A stretch of DNA of 48,754 bases from JBDTMT01 sp033764095. GTDB taxonomy: Bacteria; Desulfobacterota; Binatia; HRBIN30; CADEER01. The stretch is from contig JANRJF010000049.1 of NCBI GenBank assembly GCA_033764095.1, positions 1-48,754 of the forward strand, given 5' to 3'. The notes under the pieces were generated by a model, which saw nothing but the letters and a program-made list of their open reading frames with translations, was not told the DNA's origin and did not search any database. Below are positions 1 to 8,365 of this stretch, piece after piece. The position numbers and the translations under genes are program-made. Position 1 is the first letter of the stretch; every line of letters begins with the position of its first letter.

Positions 1-279
1 GAACTTGCCGTCGTAGTAGACCACCGTCGACGGGCGGTTGAAGATCACCTTGTCGCTGGCCCCGAGCTCGTTGATCAGGCCGAGCATGTCGGCGTCGGAC
101 TGGAACCAGTGGTGGTAGAACTTCTCCAGCGTCCAGTCCCAGTGCTCGGCCTTGAACCCCGCCGCCAGGCCGCCGACGCGGTCGCCGGCCTCGAAGATCC
201 GCACCTGGTGCCCGGCGCGCGTCAGGTCGAAGGCCGCCGAGAGGCCGGTCGCGCCGGCGCCGATGATCGCAATACGCAT
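1..279 (-). CDS. NAD(P)/FAD-dependent oxidoreductase, N-terminal part (cut by window edge)
   Basis: Only the first 93 residues lie in the window. They open with a Rossmann dinucleotide-binding motif, MRIAIIGAGATGLSAA (GxGxxG), followed by an acidic residue at the end of beta-2 (IFEAGDRVGGLAAGF). This is the classic FAD-binding start of the amine oxidase / protoporphyrinogen oxidase-like superfamily. The later YHHWFQSD segment resembles members that sit beside polyprenyl-linked glycosyltransferases. The substrate cannot be told. The gene is divergent from the DUF2298 gene, and a hairpin lies between them. On the minus strand a TATACC hexamer about 15 nt before the ATG is a possible -10 box. 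The fold assignment is firm; a role in sugar or lipid-carrier chemistry is inference from context. Confidence 0.85.
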   Translation of the reverse strand, partial: MRIAIIGAGATGLSAAFDLTRAGHQVRIFEAGDRVGGLAAGFKAEHWDWTLEKFYHHWFQSDADMLGLINELGASDKVIFNRPSTVVYYDGKF

Positions 280-321
280 GACCGGCAGTTGGTATAGGAA
301 GCGGCGCGGCGGTGCCAGTAA

Positions 322-387
322 GAATCACCACAAAGACACCAAGTCACCAAGGTGTGCCTTGGTGACTTGGTGTCTTTGTGGTGATTC
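322..387. repeat. Perfect inverted repeat, ACCACAA-type family, between divergent genes
   Basis: The arms at 322-352 and 357-387 are 31 nt each and perfectly complementary, around a 4-nt loop. The terminal pattern is GAATCACCACAAAG. The element lies between two divergent genes, so it cannot serve simply as a terminator, and no U-tract follows either arm. It would form an extreme hairpin in RNA or a cruciform in DNA. Confidence 0.95.
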
Positions 388-402
388 GGCTAAGAGCCGC
401 CG

Positions 403-2541
403 ATGCCGATCCTCATCTGGTGGCTGCTGCTCGAGGCGCTGGGGCTGCTGGCGCTGCCGTTCACGTTCTCGCTGTTCGGGCGCGGCAACGCGCACGGCTA
501 TCCGTTCGGCAAGATCATCAGCCTGCTGCTGATCACCTGGATCGCCTGGCTGCTCGGCTTCGTCATCCCGTTCGGCAGCGCGCTGCGCATCGGGCTGGCG
601 CTGGTGGTGGCGGTGAGCGTCATGCTGGCGCTGCTGCAGCGCGAGGCGATCGGCGCCTGGCTGCGCGACGGCGGCTGGGCCCAGGTGGTGCGCGCCGACG
701 GGCTGTGGACGATCGGCTTCCTGTTCTTCGTCATGCAGCGCTGGATGGCGCCCGACATCTTCGGCGCCGAGAAGTACATGGACTTCGCCTTCCTCAACGC
801 GCTGGTGCGGGCCGACAGCATGCCGCCCTACGACCCTTGGATGAGCGGCGAGACGATCAACTACTACTATTTCGGCTACCTGATGTTCGCCAACCTGATC
901 CGCTGGGCGCCGCTGCCGGAGACGATCAGCTACAACCTGTGCGTCGCGACGGTGGGCGGGCTGGCGGTGTCGCAGACCGCCTGGGTGGCGCTGATGCTCA
1001 CCGGCCGCTGGGGCCTCGGCGTGCTCGCCGGCGCGATGTCCGGCTTCCTCGGCAACCTCGACGGCGCCTGGCAGTTCCTGCAGAAGGGCACGCTGCGCGG
1101 CATGGACTACTGGCGCTCGTCGCGCGTCGTCGCCAAGGGCGACACGATCAACGAGTTCCCGTTCTTCTCGTCCATCCACGGCGACCTGCACCCGCACTTC
1201 ATGGTGCTGCCGGTCGGCATCCTGCTGCTCGCGCTGCTGCTCGACGAGCGCGCCTTCCCCTCCGATCCCACCGCGCGCCCGGCGAGCCCCTGGCGCGCCG
1301 CGCTGCCGTGGCTGGCGGTGACCTTCGTGCTCGCGGCGATGGTGGCGATCAGCAACTGGGAGCTGCCGATGGGCGCGCTGACCGTGGCGCTGCTCGCCGG
1401 CCGCGCCACGCCGCTGACGCCGCTGTTCTCGCGCCAGCGGCTGCTGCTCGCCGCCACGCTGGTCGGCATGCTGATCGGCGTCTACCTGCTCTTCCAGCCG
1501 TTCTACGCCAACTTCGTTCCGCCGCTGGTCAAGCCCGGCCCCGGCGAGCCGTGCATCGGCTCGGCCTGCTTCATGCTCGCGCGCACCTCGCTGGCCGAGT
1601 TCCTCACCGTGTACGGCCTGTTGCTGTTCGCGCCGATCGTGCTGGTGGCGGTGCGCGGCGCGCGACTGCTGCCGAGCGGCGGCGGCGAGGGCCGCCACCT
1701 GCTGTACGCGGTGGTCGGCCTGGCGATCGTCTTCTCCGCCATGGCCGGCAACGCGGTGCTGCCGCTGCTGGCGGTGCTGGTGGTCGGCGCGCTGGCCGTC
1801 GCCTATCGCGACAGCAGCGGCGCCGAGCGCGCCGGCTTCCTGCTCATCGTCGCCGCCGGCGCGGCGCTGCTCGCCTGCGAGATCGTCTTCCTGAAGGACT
1901 CGTACGGCGAGAAGCTCTACCGCATGAACACCGTCTTCAAGCTCTACTTCCAGGCCTGGACGATCCTCGCCATCGCCTCGCCGTGGGCGCTCGGCCGCCT
2001 GCTCGACCGCCAGTGGGGCTGGGCGCCGGCGCCGCGCGTCCTCACCGCGGCGGTGGCGGTGCTGGTGGCGATGTCGGCCTGCTACCCGCTCGGCATCACG
2101 CTCGACCGCAGCGGCTCGCCGTGGAAGTCGCTCGACGGCAACGCCTACCTCAAGCGCGAGCATCCGGGCGACTTCGCCGCCGTCGAATGGCTGCGCGCCA
2201 ACGTCAAGGAGCCGGCGGTGATCCTGGAGACCACCGGCAACCCGTACTCGTACTACGCCCGCTTCGCGGCCAACACCGGGCTGCCGACGCCGCTCGGCTG
2301 GGCCAACCACGAGGGCCTGTGGCGCGGCCACGACAACACCGTGCTGGCGCGCCGCGACGACGTGCTGCGCATCTACAACGCCCCGACGCTGACCGAGGTC
2401 GAGCCGCTGCTCGACCGCTACGGCGTCCGCTACATCCTGGTCGGCGACCTCGAGCGCGAAGACCACCGCGGCGCGCTCGACAAGTTCGCCGCCCTGCCGA
2501 TCGTGTTCCAGGCGGACGGGACGACGATCTACAAGCGGTGA
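403..2541 (+). CDS. DUF2298 (Chlor_Arch_YYY) multi-pass membrane protein
   Basis: A 712-residue protein with many hydrophobic segments throughout. It carries the hallmarks of the DUF2298/'YYY domain' family: NYYYFGY near residues 152-158, and TINEFPFFS followed by GDLHPH (Asp261-His265). The same motif pair recurs in the fusion protein encoded at 19.7 kb. Family members are predicted membrane glycosyltransferases of the GT-C type; no reaction has been shown here. The C-terminal 150 residues include a soluble segment that may be extracytoplasmic. The ATG lies 15 nt after the upstream hairpin. A GT4 gene and a methyltransferase follow on the same strand, consistent with a glycan-assembly cluster, although a hairpin separates it from the GT4 gene. 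Confidence 0.9.
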   Translation: MPILIWWLLLEALGLLALPFTFSLFGRGNAHGYPFGKIISLLLITWIAWLLGFVIPFGSALRIGLALVVAVSVMLALLQREAIGAWLRDGGWAQVVRADGLWTIGFLFFVMQRWMAPDIFGAEKYMDFAFLNALVRADSMPPYDPWMSGETINYYYFGYLMFANLIRWAPLPETISYNLCVATVGGLAVSQTAWVALMLTGRWGLGVLAGAMSGFLGNLDGAWQFLQKGTLRGMDYWRSSRVVAKGDTINEFPFFSSIHGDLHPHFMVLPVGILLLALLLDERAFPSDPTARPASPWRAALPWLAVTFVLAAMVAISNWELPMGALTVALLAGRATPLTPLFSRQRLLLAATLVGMLIGVYLLFQPFYANFVPPLVKPGPGEPCIGSACFMLARTSLAEFLTVYGLLLFAPIVLVAVRGARLLPSGGGEGRHLLYAVVGLAIVFSAMAGNAVLPLLAVLVVGALAVAYRDSSGAERAGFLLIVAAGAALLACEIVFLKDSYGEKLYRMNTVFKLYFQAWTILAIASPWALGRLLDRQWGWAPAPRVLTAAVAVLVAMSACYPLGITLDRSGSPWKSLDGNAYLKREHPGDFAAVEWLRANVKEPAVILETTGNPYSYYARFAANTGLPTPLGWANHEGLWRGHDNTVLARRDDVLRIYNAPTLTEVEPLLDRYGVRYILVGDLEREDHRGALDKFAALPIVFQADGTTIYKR

Positions 2542-2550
2542 CCGGAGTCA

Positions 2551-2636
2551 GGCTGTTAGGCTGCTGGCGGTTAGGCTGTTAGGGCCGGACGCGGATCGAT
2601 CCCCCTAACAGCCTAACCGCTAGCAGCCTAACAGCC
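2551..2636. repeat. Inverted repeat of the GGCTGTTAGG family
   Basis: The arms at 2551-2583 and 2604-2636 are 33 nt each with one mismatch, around a 20-nt loop. Each arm is itself built from tandem GGCTGTTAGG-like units. It starts 9 nt after the DUF2298 stop and ends 7 nt before the next ATG, so it fills the whole spacer and leaves no room for a conventional ribosome-binding site outside the stem. Confidence 0.95.
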
Positions 2637-2643
2637 TTCTTCG

Positions 2644-3792
2644 ATGCGGATCCTCATCGCGCTCACCTACTACCGCCCGCATGTCAGCGGCCTGACCATC
2701 TACGCCGAACGGCTGGCGCGCGGGCTGGCGCGGCGCGGCCACCAGGTGACGGTGTTGACCTCGCGCTTCGCGCCGGCGCTCGCCGCGCGCGAGACGGTGG
2801 ACGGCGTCGAGATCGTCCGCGTGCCGGTGGCGCTGAAGCTCAGCAAGGGCGTCATCATGCCGCGCTTCCCGCGCTACGCCGCGGCGGCGCTCGCCGCGGC
2901 CGACGTGGTGAACGTGCACATGCCGCAGTTCGAGGCGGCGCTGCTCGGCTGGATGGCGCGGTGGCGGCGGCGCGGCGTCGTGCTCACCTACCAGTGCGAC
3001 CTGCGCCTGCCGGCCGGCGGCTTCAACCGCGCCGTCGAGTGGAGCCTGCGGCCGCTCAACCGGCTGGCGGCGGCAGCGGCCGACGCGATCGTCGTCACCA
3101 CCGACGACTACGCGCGCCACTCGCCGTTCCTGTCGCGCTACGCCGCCAAGCTGCACGCCATCGCGCCGCTGGTCGACCTGCCGGCGCCGGACGCGGCGCG
3201 CAGTGCCGCGCTGCGCGCGCGCTGGGGCTTCGGCGACGGCCCGATCATCGGCTTTGCCGCGCGCTTCGCGGCCGAGAAGGGCGTCGAGTACCTGCTCGAG
3301 GCGCTGCCGGCGGTGCTGCAGGCGCGGCCGACGGCGCGCGTCGCCTTCACCGGCGCGTACAAGGACACGGTCGGCGAGGAGACCTATTGGCAGAGACTGG
3401 CGCCGCTCATCGACCGCCACCGCGAGCGCCTGCTGTTTCTCGAGCTGCTGCCGCTGCAGGACATGCCGAGCTTCTTCGCCGCCTGCGACGTGCTGGCAGT
3501 CACCAGCCTCAACTCGACCGAGGCGTTCGGCATGGTGCAGGTCGAGGCGATGCTCTCCGGCACGCCGGTGGTGGCGACCGACCTGCCCGGCGTGCGCGAG
3601 GCCGTGCGCACCACCGGCATGGGCCGCATCGTCCCGCCGCGCGATCCCGTCGCGCTGGCCAGCGCGCTGCTCGAGGTCATCGGCGAGCGCCCGCGCTTCG
3701 TCCGCCCGCGCCAGGCGGTCAGCGCCGCATTCGACCTGGAGCGCTCGTTGCGGCAATACGAGGCCTTGTTCGAGCGGTGCGTGGCGAGATGA
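2644..3792 (+). CDS. GT4-family (GT-B fold) glycosyltransferase
   Basis: A 382-residue protein of usual length for retaining GT4 enzymes. The N-terminus, MRILIALTYYRPHVSGLTIY, is the typical acceptor-domain start with its glycine-rich loop. The donor domain contains GFAARFAAEKGVEYLLEAL and the E-x7-E nucleotide-sugar signature in TEAFGMVQVEAM (about Glu293 and Glu301). It should transfer a hexose from a nucleotide sugar to a growing glycan or lipid at the cytoplasmic membrane face; donor and acceptor cannot be told. The ATG follows the hairpin by 7 nt with no clear ribosome-binding site. The methyltransferase gene follows after 15 nt, suggesting co-transcription. Confidence 0.93.
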   Translation: MRILIALTYYRPHVSGLTIYAERLARGLARRGHQVTVLTSRFAPALAARETVDGVEIVRVPVALKLSKGVIMPRFPRYAAAALAAADVVNVHMPQFEAALLGWMARWRRRGVVLTYQCDLRLPAGGFNRAVEWSLRPLNRLAAAAADAIVVTTDDYARHSPFLSRYAAKLHAIAPLVDLPAPDAARSAALRARWGFGDGPIIGFAARFAAEKGVEYLLEALPAVLQARPTARVAFTGAYKDTVGEETYWQRLAPLIDRHRERLLFLELLPLQDMPSFFAACDVLAVTSLNSTEAFGMVQVEAMLSGTPVVATDLPGVREAVRTTGMGRIVPPRDPVALASALLEVIGERPRFVRPRQAVSAAFDLERSLRQYEALFERCVAR

Positions 3793-3807
3793 GGCGCGGC
3801 GACGGTC

Positions 3808-4578
3808 ATGGCTAAGACGCCGTACACCGACGCCTACTACGACCAGCACGGTCTGGCCGGCGATCGCGTCGCGCTGTGGTGGTACGCGCGGCTGGTGCGA
3901 CGACTGCGGCCGCGCGGCGGGCGGCTGCTCGACTTCGGCTGCGGCACCGGCCACCTGCTGAAGCGGCTCTGCGAGCACTTCGAGGCGTACGGCTACGACG
4001 GCTCGGCGGAGGCGCGCAGCGTCTGCCGGCTGACCGCGCCCGACGCGGTGGTGCTGGAGGAGTGGCAGTCGCTGCCCGAGGCGCACTTCGACGTCATCGT
4101 CTCCCTGCACACGCTGGAGCACCTGCCGCAGCCGCGCCCGGTGATGGAGCAACTGGTGCGCCGCCTGGCGCCCGGCGGGCTGCTGTTGTTCGTCGTCCCC
4201 AACCCGGGCGGCATCGGCCACCGCATGAAAGGGCGCCGCTGGTTCGCCTTCCGCGACCCGACGCACGTCAGCGTGCTGAGCCGCGGCGAGTGGCTGACCA
4301 TGGCGCGCCGCCTCGGCCTGTCGGTGCTGTGGGTGCGCGGCGACGGCATGTGGGATCCGCCCTACGTGCCGCTGCTGCCGGTCAGCGTGCAGCGCGCGCT
4401 GTTCGGCGCCCCCGCCGGCCTGCAGCTCCTGCTGCCGCTGCGCCGTCCATTCCTCCCCGACGCGTTCGGCGAGTGCCTGATCGTCGCCGCCGAGCGCCCC
4501 GCGGCGAAGAAAGTGCCCCACACAGATGAACACAGACCCCGCCCCCAGCCGCCCGATAAACACAGAGAAGCAAAATAA
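3808..4578 (+). CDS. Class I SAM-dependent methyltransferase with repeat-encoded tail
   Basis: A 256-residue protein with the SAM-binding motif LLDFGCGTGHLL near residues 40-50, and the post-motifs DVIVSLHTLEHL and LAPGGLLLFVVPNP. This is the Methyltransf_11/23 pattern often seen in polysaccharide loci, where such enzymes methylate sugars or lipid carriers. The last 20 or so residues (from about residue 237) are rich in Pro, His and Arg. They are encoded by the left arm and loop of the following inverted repeat, which also supplies the TAA stop. The original C-terminus has therefore probably been replaced or lengthened. The acceptor is unknown. Confidence 0.9.
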   Translation: MAKTPYTDAYYDQHGLAGDRVALWWYARLVRRLRPRGGRLLDFGCGTGHLLKRLCEHFEAYGYDGSAEARSVCRLTAPDAVVLEEWQSLPEAHFDVIVSLHTLEHLPQPRPVMEQLVRRLAPGGLLLFVVPNPGGIGHRMKGRRWFAFRDPTHVSVLSRGEWLTMARRLGLSVLWVRGDGMWDPPYVPLLPVSVQRALFGAPAGLQLLLPLRRPFLPDAFGECLIVAAERPAAKKVPHTDEHRPRPQPPDKHREAK

Positions 4579-4629
4579 TCGGTAAACGTTCGGATCCGGG
4601 GTGCGGGCGGGGTCTGTGTTCATCTGTGT
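4520..4629. repeat. Inverted repeat of the ACACAGATGAACACAG family
   Basis: The arms at 4520-4544 and 4605-4629 are 25 nt each and perfectly complementary, with a 60-nt loop. The left arm is inside the open frame of the preceding methyltransferase. The right arm is followed by TAGGCAGT, a flank shared with the copy near 34.38 kb. No U-tract follows. Confidence 0.95.
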
Positions 4630-4664
4630 TAGGCAGTGTCCTCGCCGCGACGGCAGCGACGGAA

Positions 4665-4699
4665 TCGACTCGACTCGAAGTTTCCCACCATCTTAGATG
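4665..4699 (+). promoter_or_regulatory. Candidate promoter shared by two lipoprotein genes
   Basis: The string TCGACTCGACTCGA (4665-4678) is followed 15 nt later by TAGATG (4694-4699). The same pair, with a 14-nt gap, stands before the pentapeptide lipoprotein gene at 16845-16878. Read as a -35 TCGACT (4670-4675) and a -10 TAGATG, the spacer is 18 nt, a normal sigma-70 spacing. It sits 56 nt before the ATG of the Tat lipoprotein. The repetition is seen; promoter function is inferred. Confidence 0.5.
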
Positions 4700-4754
4700 A
4701 GCCACTGGGATCGGCACGGCCGCGCTTGGGCCGAATACGACTTGGAGAATCGCC

Positions 4755-7700
4755 ATGCGACGGGATCACAAGGGACGATACAGTCGGCGCGGCTTGTCGC
4801 GCCGTCAATTCATCGCCGGCACCACTGCCGCCGGCCTGACCATCGGGCTGCCGCCCTGGCTGACCGGCTGCGGCGATGACGGCTCCTCGAAGCCCGGCGC
4901 GACCCCGACGCCGACCGCGACCCCGGTGCCGACTCCGACCGTCGGGCCGCGACCTGTCGAGGACTGCTCGCTCAACTTCGACCTCTCGGCGATGCCGTTC
5001 GAGGATCTCGAGATCCGCGTCTATGGCAGCGAGGACGACGGCGTGCGCCTGCAGCCGCACACCGCCGAATCGCGCGCCCACTTCCGCGACGAGAATCCGG
5101 CGCTCGCCGAGGTCGACGATCAGTTCCTCACCCACTACGTCGAGGACGTCACGCTGCCGTCGGACGCGCTGCAGCTCTATTGGGTGACCGGCTGCCTGCG
5201 CAGCGGCGAAGACGCGCTGGCGGGCATCAACATCCACGTGCCGCAGGAGGCGCTGCTGACGTTTGCCGAGACCGCCGCGGCACGTGGGCGCGCCGGCGTG
5301 CGCACCGCCAAGATGCAGCACTACGGCATCGGCGCCCAACAGCAGGACGTGACCGACCTGTTCCCCGGCGTCGGCTCGTTCGTCAACGTCTTCGACGCCG
5401 CGACCACGCTGCTCTTCCTGCAGCCCGACCTGATGAACCTCAACGTCGCGCAGGGCATGAGCATCCTGCACCTGCTGCAGACGCTACCCTGCACCGGCGT
5501 GGAGACCTGCGAGGACGCCTACATCAACACGCTGGCGTTCCGCATCGCCAGCGCCTGGCCGGCGACCGAATCGGGGGTGGTCACGGTCGGCGGGCGCGAG
5601 GTCACCGCCTGGGCCAAGCTGACGCCGGTGCTCGACGTCGACGGCAATCAGCTGTTGGACAGCCAGGGCGATCCGGCGGTGAATTTCGACATCTCGGACG
5701 AGATCGCCGCGACGGTGGCGAGCGTCGCGCGCGACCTGCGCAAGTTCATCCTCAACAGCAGCGAGTTCGAGGGCTTCAACTGGCACCCGACGCGCGGCAT
5801 GACGACCGACGAACAGGCGGGGGGCGACACCAACCGCCGCTCGCGCGTGTTCATGTCCGGTACGCAGGCCGTCGACCAGGCCGTCGCGGTGGTCGGCGAG
5901 CACGCGGCCGGCACCACCGCGCACGGCGTGCAGTTCTCGCGCATCGCGGTGGTCGATCAGGCCAAGCGCACCGTCGAGGTCGACGTGCGCAACCACTTCA
6001 TCCGCTTCGTCTCCGCCTACGTGCGCTTTGCCGACGAGAGCGGCGAGCTGCCCTTCACCCCCGACACCGGCGACACGCCGCGCAGCAAGTTCCTGCGCCT
6101 GCTCAATTCGAACTTCACCGTGATGGGCATTCCGCTGCTCGGCGACGACGTGCCGAAGGAGACCTTCCGCTTCGACATCCCGGCCAATGCCACCAAGGCG
6201 CGGCTCTACTTCGGCAGTCTCGGCGTCGGCGGCGAGGCGTTCTCGCCGGAAGCGGTGACCGCGTCGGTGGCGACGCTGGGGTTCAACATCGGCCTGCCGA
6301 CCCTGCTGCTCGCCACCGGCACCGCCGCCACCGCCGGACTGCAGGGCACGATCAAGGGATTCCTGCAGACCGACGTCGGGCGTCGCGCGCTCGGCCTGAT
6401 CGTGATTCGCGCCATCGCGCTGGCCGGCCCGCAGGTCGCCAACGGCATCTTCGGGACCAAGAACTCCGGCAACGCCAAGCCCGTCCTGATCAGTCTCGCC
6501 AACGCCGTGATCAGCACGCTGCTGTCGAGCGGCGAGGCGGCGTCGCTCTACATCGCCATCGGGCTGGTGTTCATCTCCAACAAGCTCGGCGATCTCACCG
6601 GCCCGATCGGCATGGCGTTCAAGGCGGCGGCGCTGGCGGCCGACGTGGCGACGCTGGGGCAGACGGTGGCCGAAGTCCTGTCGAGCCCGGCGGTGTTCAC
6701 CAACACGCTGTCGCTGCGCATGACCACCACCGTGACCGTCCTGAAGGATCCCGACAACTCGACGTTCCCGGCGCGCGCCCGCTTCTACGAGGTCACGCTG
6801 ACCTACGACGAGGCGTCGAAGGTCGCGCACAAGCTGCGCAATCCGATCCCGCCGAACAGTGCCGAGCCGCTCGTCGCCTCCTTCACGGCCGTCCCGTCCG
6901 GCGGCAACGTCAGTGTCGAAGTGCTGCTGCTCGACAGCGATGACACCATCGTCGGCGGCAGCGTCGGCGCCGACGACGAGCTCGGTCCGGTCGGCCCGCT
7001 GCCAAACAACCCGGCCAACGCCGGCGAGATCGAGATCACCATCCGCGAGCGCGTCATCCCGCTGACCGCTCAGACCCGCTACGTCCACCAGCGCAAGCTC
7101 GCCTACCAGCAGGGGGCGCGCGTCTGGCTGGACGGCGCGTCGGCGCCGACCGCGACGCGCGACGTCCTCTGCCAGGGCCAGGACGATCGGCTGTGCAATC
7201 TGACCGGCATCACCATCAGCCAGCGCACCGGCAACCTGGGCTACGCCTACCAGGCGGGCGGCCCGGGCGTGGCGTACTGCGGCGAGGTCGCCGGCGGCGT
7301 CATGCACCTGGTCCAGAACATCTCGCTGATCAGCGGTCGCGACCGCGCGCTCAAGCAGATCTCCTGCGGCTTCCGCGAGCCGGCCGGGATTCTGTACGAC
7401 CGGCTCGGTCCGGCCGACGGCCGCGGGCGCAACTTCTACGTCCGCCCCGCCGCCGGCGGCTATTTCCTGCAGTCGATCGTGCTCGACGACACGACGCCGA
7501 TCGATCTCGCCACGCCGCTCAGCTGGGGGCGCTTCTCGCAGCCGATGGACGCCCTGGCGCTGCATCCGATGGGCTACGTCGTCGGCGTGAACCGCAGCAA
7601 CCACAAGATGGAGATCCTGCAGCTGCCGGCGCGGGCGGTGAACGGCGATCAGGCGCCCGACGCGATCCCGTTCGCGGTCCAGAAGGCCGGCGAAGGCGAT

Positions 7701-8129
7701 CGCGCCGGCCTGCTCTCCGTGCCGGTGGCGCTGACCGTGTTCGAGGGCGCCATCCTGGTCCTCGAGAGCGGCAACGCGCGCGTGCAGGCGTTCGACGTCT
7801 CCGGCAACCCGGTCAACCTGTTCGCCAACAAGACCAGCCCGACCTTCGCCCTCGCCGATCGCAGCGCAACGCACCTCGACATCTCGGTCGACGGGGTGGG
7901 CTACGTCTACGTGCTGTCCTACGCCAACTCCGGTACCAGCCCGGCCGACTATCGGCTCGACATCTACACGCCGGAGGGCGTCTTCCTGACCCGCACCGAG
8001 AACGTCACCGCCGCCCGTCTGACGGTCGACACGTTCCGCAGCATGTACGCGCTCAACTACGAAACCCTGGCCGGCGCGCCGCGCGTCGAGCCGTCGATCT
8101 CGCACTGGGTGCCGAACACGCCGGCGTAG
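4755..8129 (+). CDS. Large Tat-exported lipoprotein with C-terminal propeller-like region
   Basis: A 1124-residue protein. Its N-terminus has a twin-arginine motif, SRRQFIAG (residues 15-22), a hydrophobic stretch and a lipobox LTGC with Cys39. A Pro/Thr linker (PTPTATPVPTPTV) follows. The middle is unrecognised and includes a run of hydrophobic helix-like sequence near residues 510-640. The last 330 residues have evenly spaced Asp/Gly strand motifs such as FDVSGNPV and VLESGNARVQAFD, like NHL-type propellers. It is probably exported folded and anchored at the membrane. GGAG lies 9-12 nt before the ATG, and a candidate promoter is 56 nt upstream. The function is not known. Confidence 0.85.
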   Translation: MRRDHKGRYSRRGLSRRQFIAGTTAAGLTIGLPPWLTGCGDDGSSKPGATPTPTATPVPTPTVGPRPVEDCSLNFDLSAMPFEDLEIRVYGSEDDGVRLQPHTAESRAHFRDENPALAEVDDQFLTHYVEDVTLPSDALQLYWVTGCLRSGEDALAGINIHVPQEALLTFAETAAARGRAGVRTAKMQHYGIGAQQQDVTDLFPGVGSFVNVFDAATTLLFLQPDLMNLNVAQGMSILHLLQTLPCTGVETCEDAYINTLAFRIASAWPATESGVVTVGGREVTAWAKLTPVLDVDGNQLLDSQGDPAVNFDISDEIAATVASVARDLRKFILNSSEFEGFNWHPTRGMTTDEQAGGDTNRRSRVFMSGTQAVDQAVAVVGEHAAGTTAHGVQFSRIAVVDQAKRTVEVDVRNHFIRFVSAYVRFADESGELPFTPDTGDTPRSKFLRLLNSNFTVMGIPLLGDDVPKETFRFDIPANATKARLYFGSLGVGGEAFSPEAVTASVATLGFNIGLPTLLLATGTAATAGLQGTIKGFLQTDVGRRALGLIVIRAIALAGPQVANGIFGTKNSGNAKPVLISLANAVISTLLSSGEAASLYIAIGLVFISNKLGDLTGPIGMAFKAAALAADVATLGQTVAEVLSSPAVFTNTLSLRMTTTVTVLKDPDNSTFPARARFYEVTLTYDEASKVAHKLRNPIPPNSAEPLVASFTAVPSGGNVSVEVLLLDSDDTIVGGSVGADDELGPVGPLPNNPANAGEIEITIRERVIPLTAQTRYVHQRKLAYQQGARVWLDGASAPTATRDVLCQGQDDRLCNLTGITISQRTGNLGYAYQAGGPGVAYCGEVAGGVMHLVQNISLISGRDRALKQISCGFREPAGILYDRLGPADGRGRNFYVRPAAGGYFLQSIVLDDTTPIDLATPLSWGRFSQPMDALALHPMGYVVGVNRSNHKMEILQLPARAVNGDQAPDAIPFAVQKAGEGDRAGLLSVPVALTVFEGAILVLESGNARVQAFDVSGNPVNLFANKTSPTFALADRSATHLDISVDGVGYVYVLSYANSGTSPADYRLDIYTPEGVFLTRTENVTAARLTVDTFRSMYALNYETLAGAPRVEPSISHWVPNTPA

Positions 8130-8157
8130 CGATCGGCCGATTCGGTCGCATTGCTGG

Positions 8158-8299
8158 GCCACAGATGAACACAGCCCCCGCCACCCCCGCCCGATGAACA
8201 CAGAGAAAAAGCCCGGAAGAATGTAGTTCAAAGGACCACTCGATGGGGCTGGGCGCCGTGTTCATCGGGCGGGGGGCGGGGGCTGTGCTCATCTGTGGC
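8158..8299. repeat. Inverted repeat of the ACACAGATGAACACAG family, long arms
   Basis: The arms at about 8158-8201 and 8258-8299 (44 and 42 nt) pair with only a small bulge. They have GCC at the left outer end and its complement GGC at the right. The loop of about 56 nt is unrelated to loops in other copies. GAGCCGTT follows the right arm, a flank also seen near 11.97 and 34.42 kb. Confidence 0.93.
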
Positions 8300-8325
8300 T
8301 GAGCCGTTCCCGGCAGGCTCCGACT

Positions 8326-8354
8326 GAACAACGTTCGGTCGTCCCTCACGCCTG
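8326..8354 (+). promoter_or_regulatory. Leader motif GAACAACGTTC, shared with the 16 kb gene
   Basis: This 29-nt stretch matches 24 of 29 positions with 15932-15960, upstream of another secreted-protein gene. Its first part is an interrupted palindrome, GAAC-3 nt-GTTC, which could be an operator half-site pair. A shorter relative, GAACGTTCAGTC, occurs near 12028-12039 before the histidine kinase gene. Function is inferred only from recurrence and position. Confidence 0.35.
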
Positions 8355-8365
8355 CGGGGCGCGAG

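Noticed and set aside
322..387. Classical Rho-independent terminator
   Set aside because: It lies between divergent genes, the stem is far longer than usual and no T-tract follows on either strand.
325..2466. Long open frame on the minus strand opposite the DUF2298 gene
   Set aside because: Its translation is Arg/Gln/Ala/His-rich with no domain. It is the usual antisense shadow in GC-rich DNA; the plus-strand frame has clear family motifs.
5484..8231. Open frame of over 900 codons opposite the Tat lipoprotein gene
   Set aside because: Same low-complexity Arg/Asp/Gly/Val composition and no start signal or motif. The plus strand carries a coherent signal peptide and repeats.
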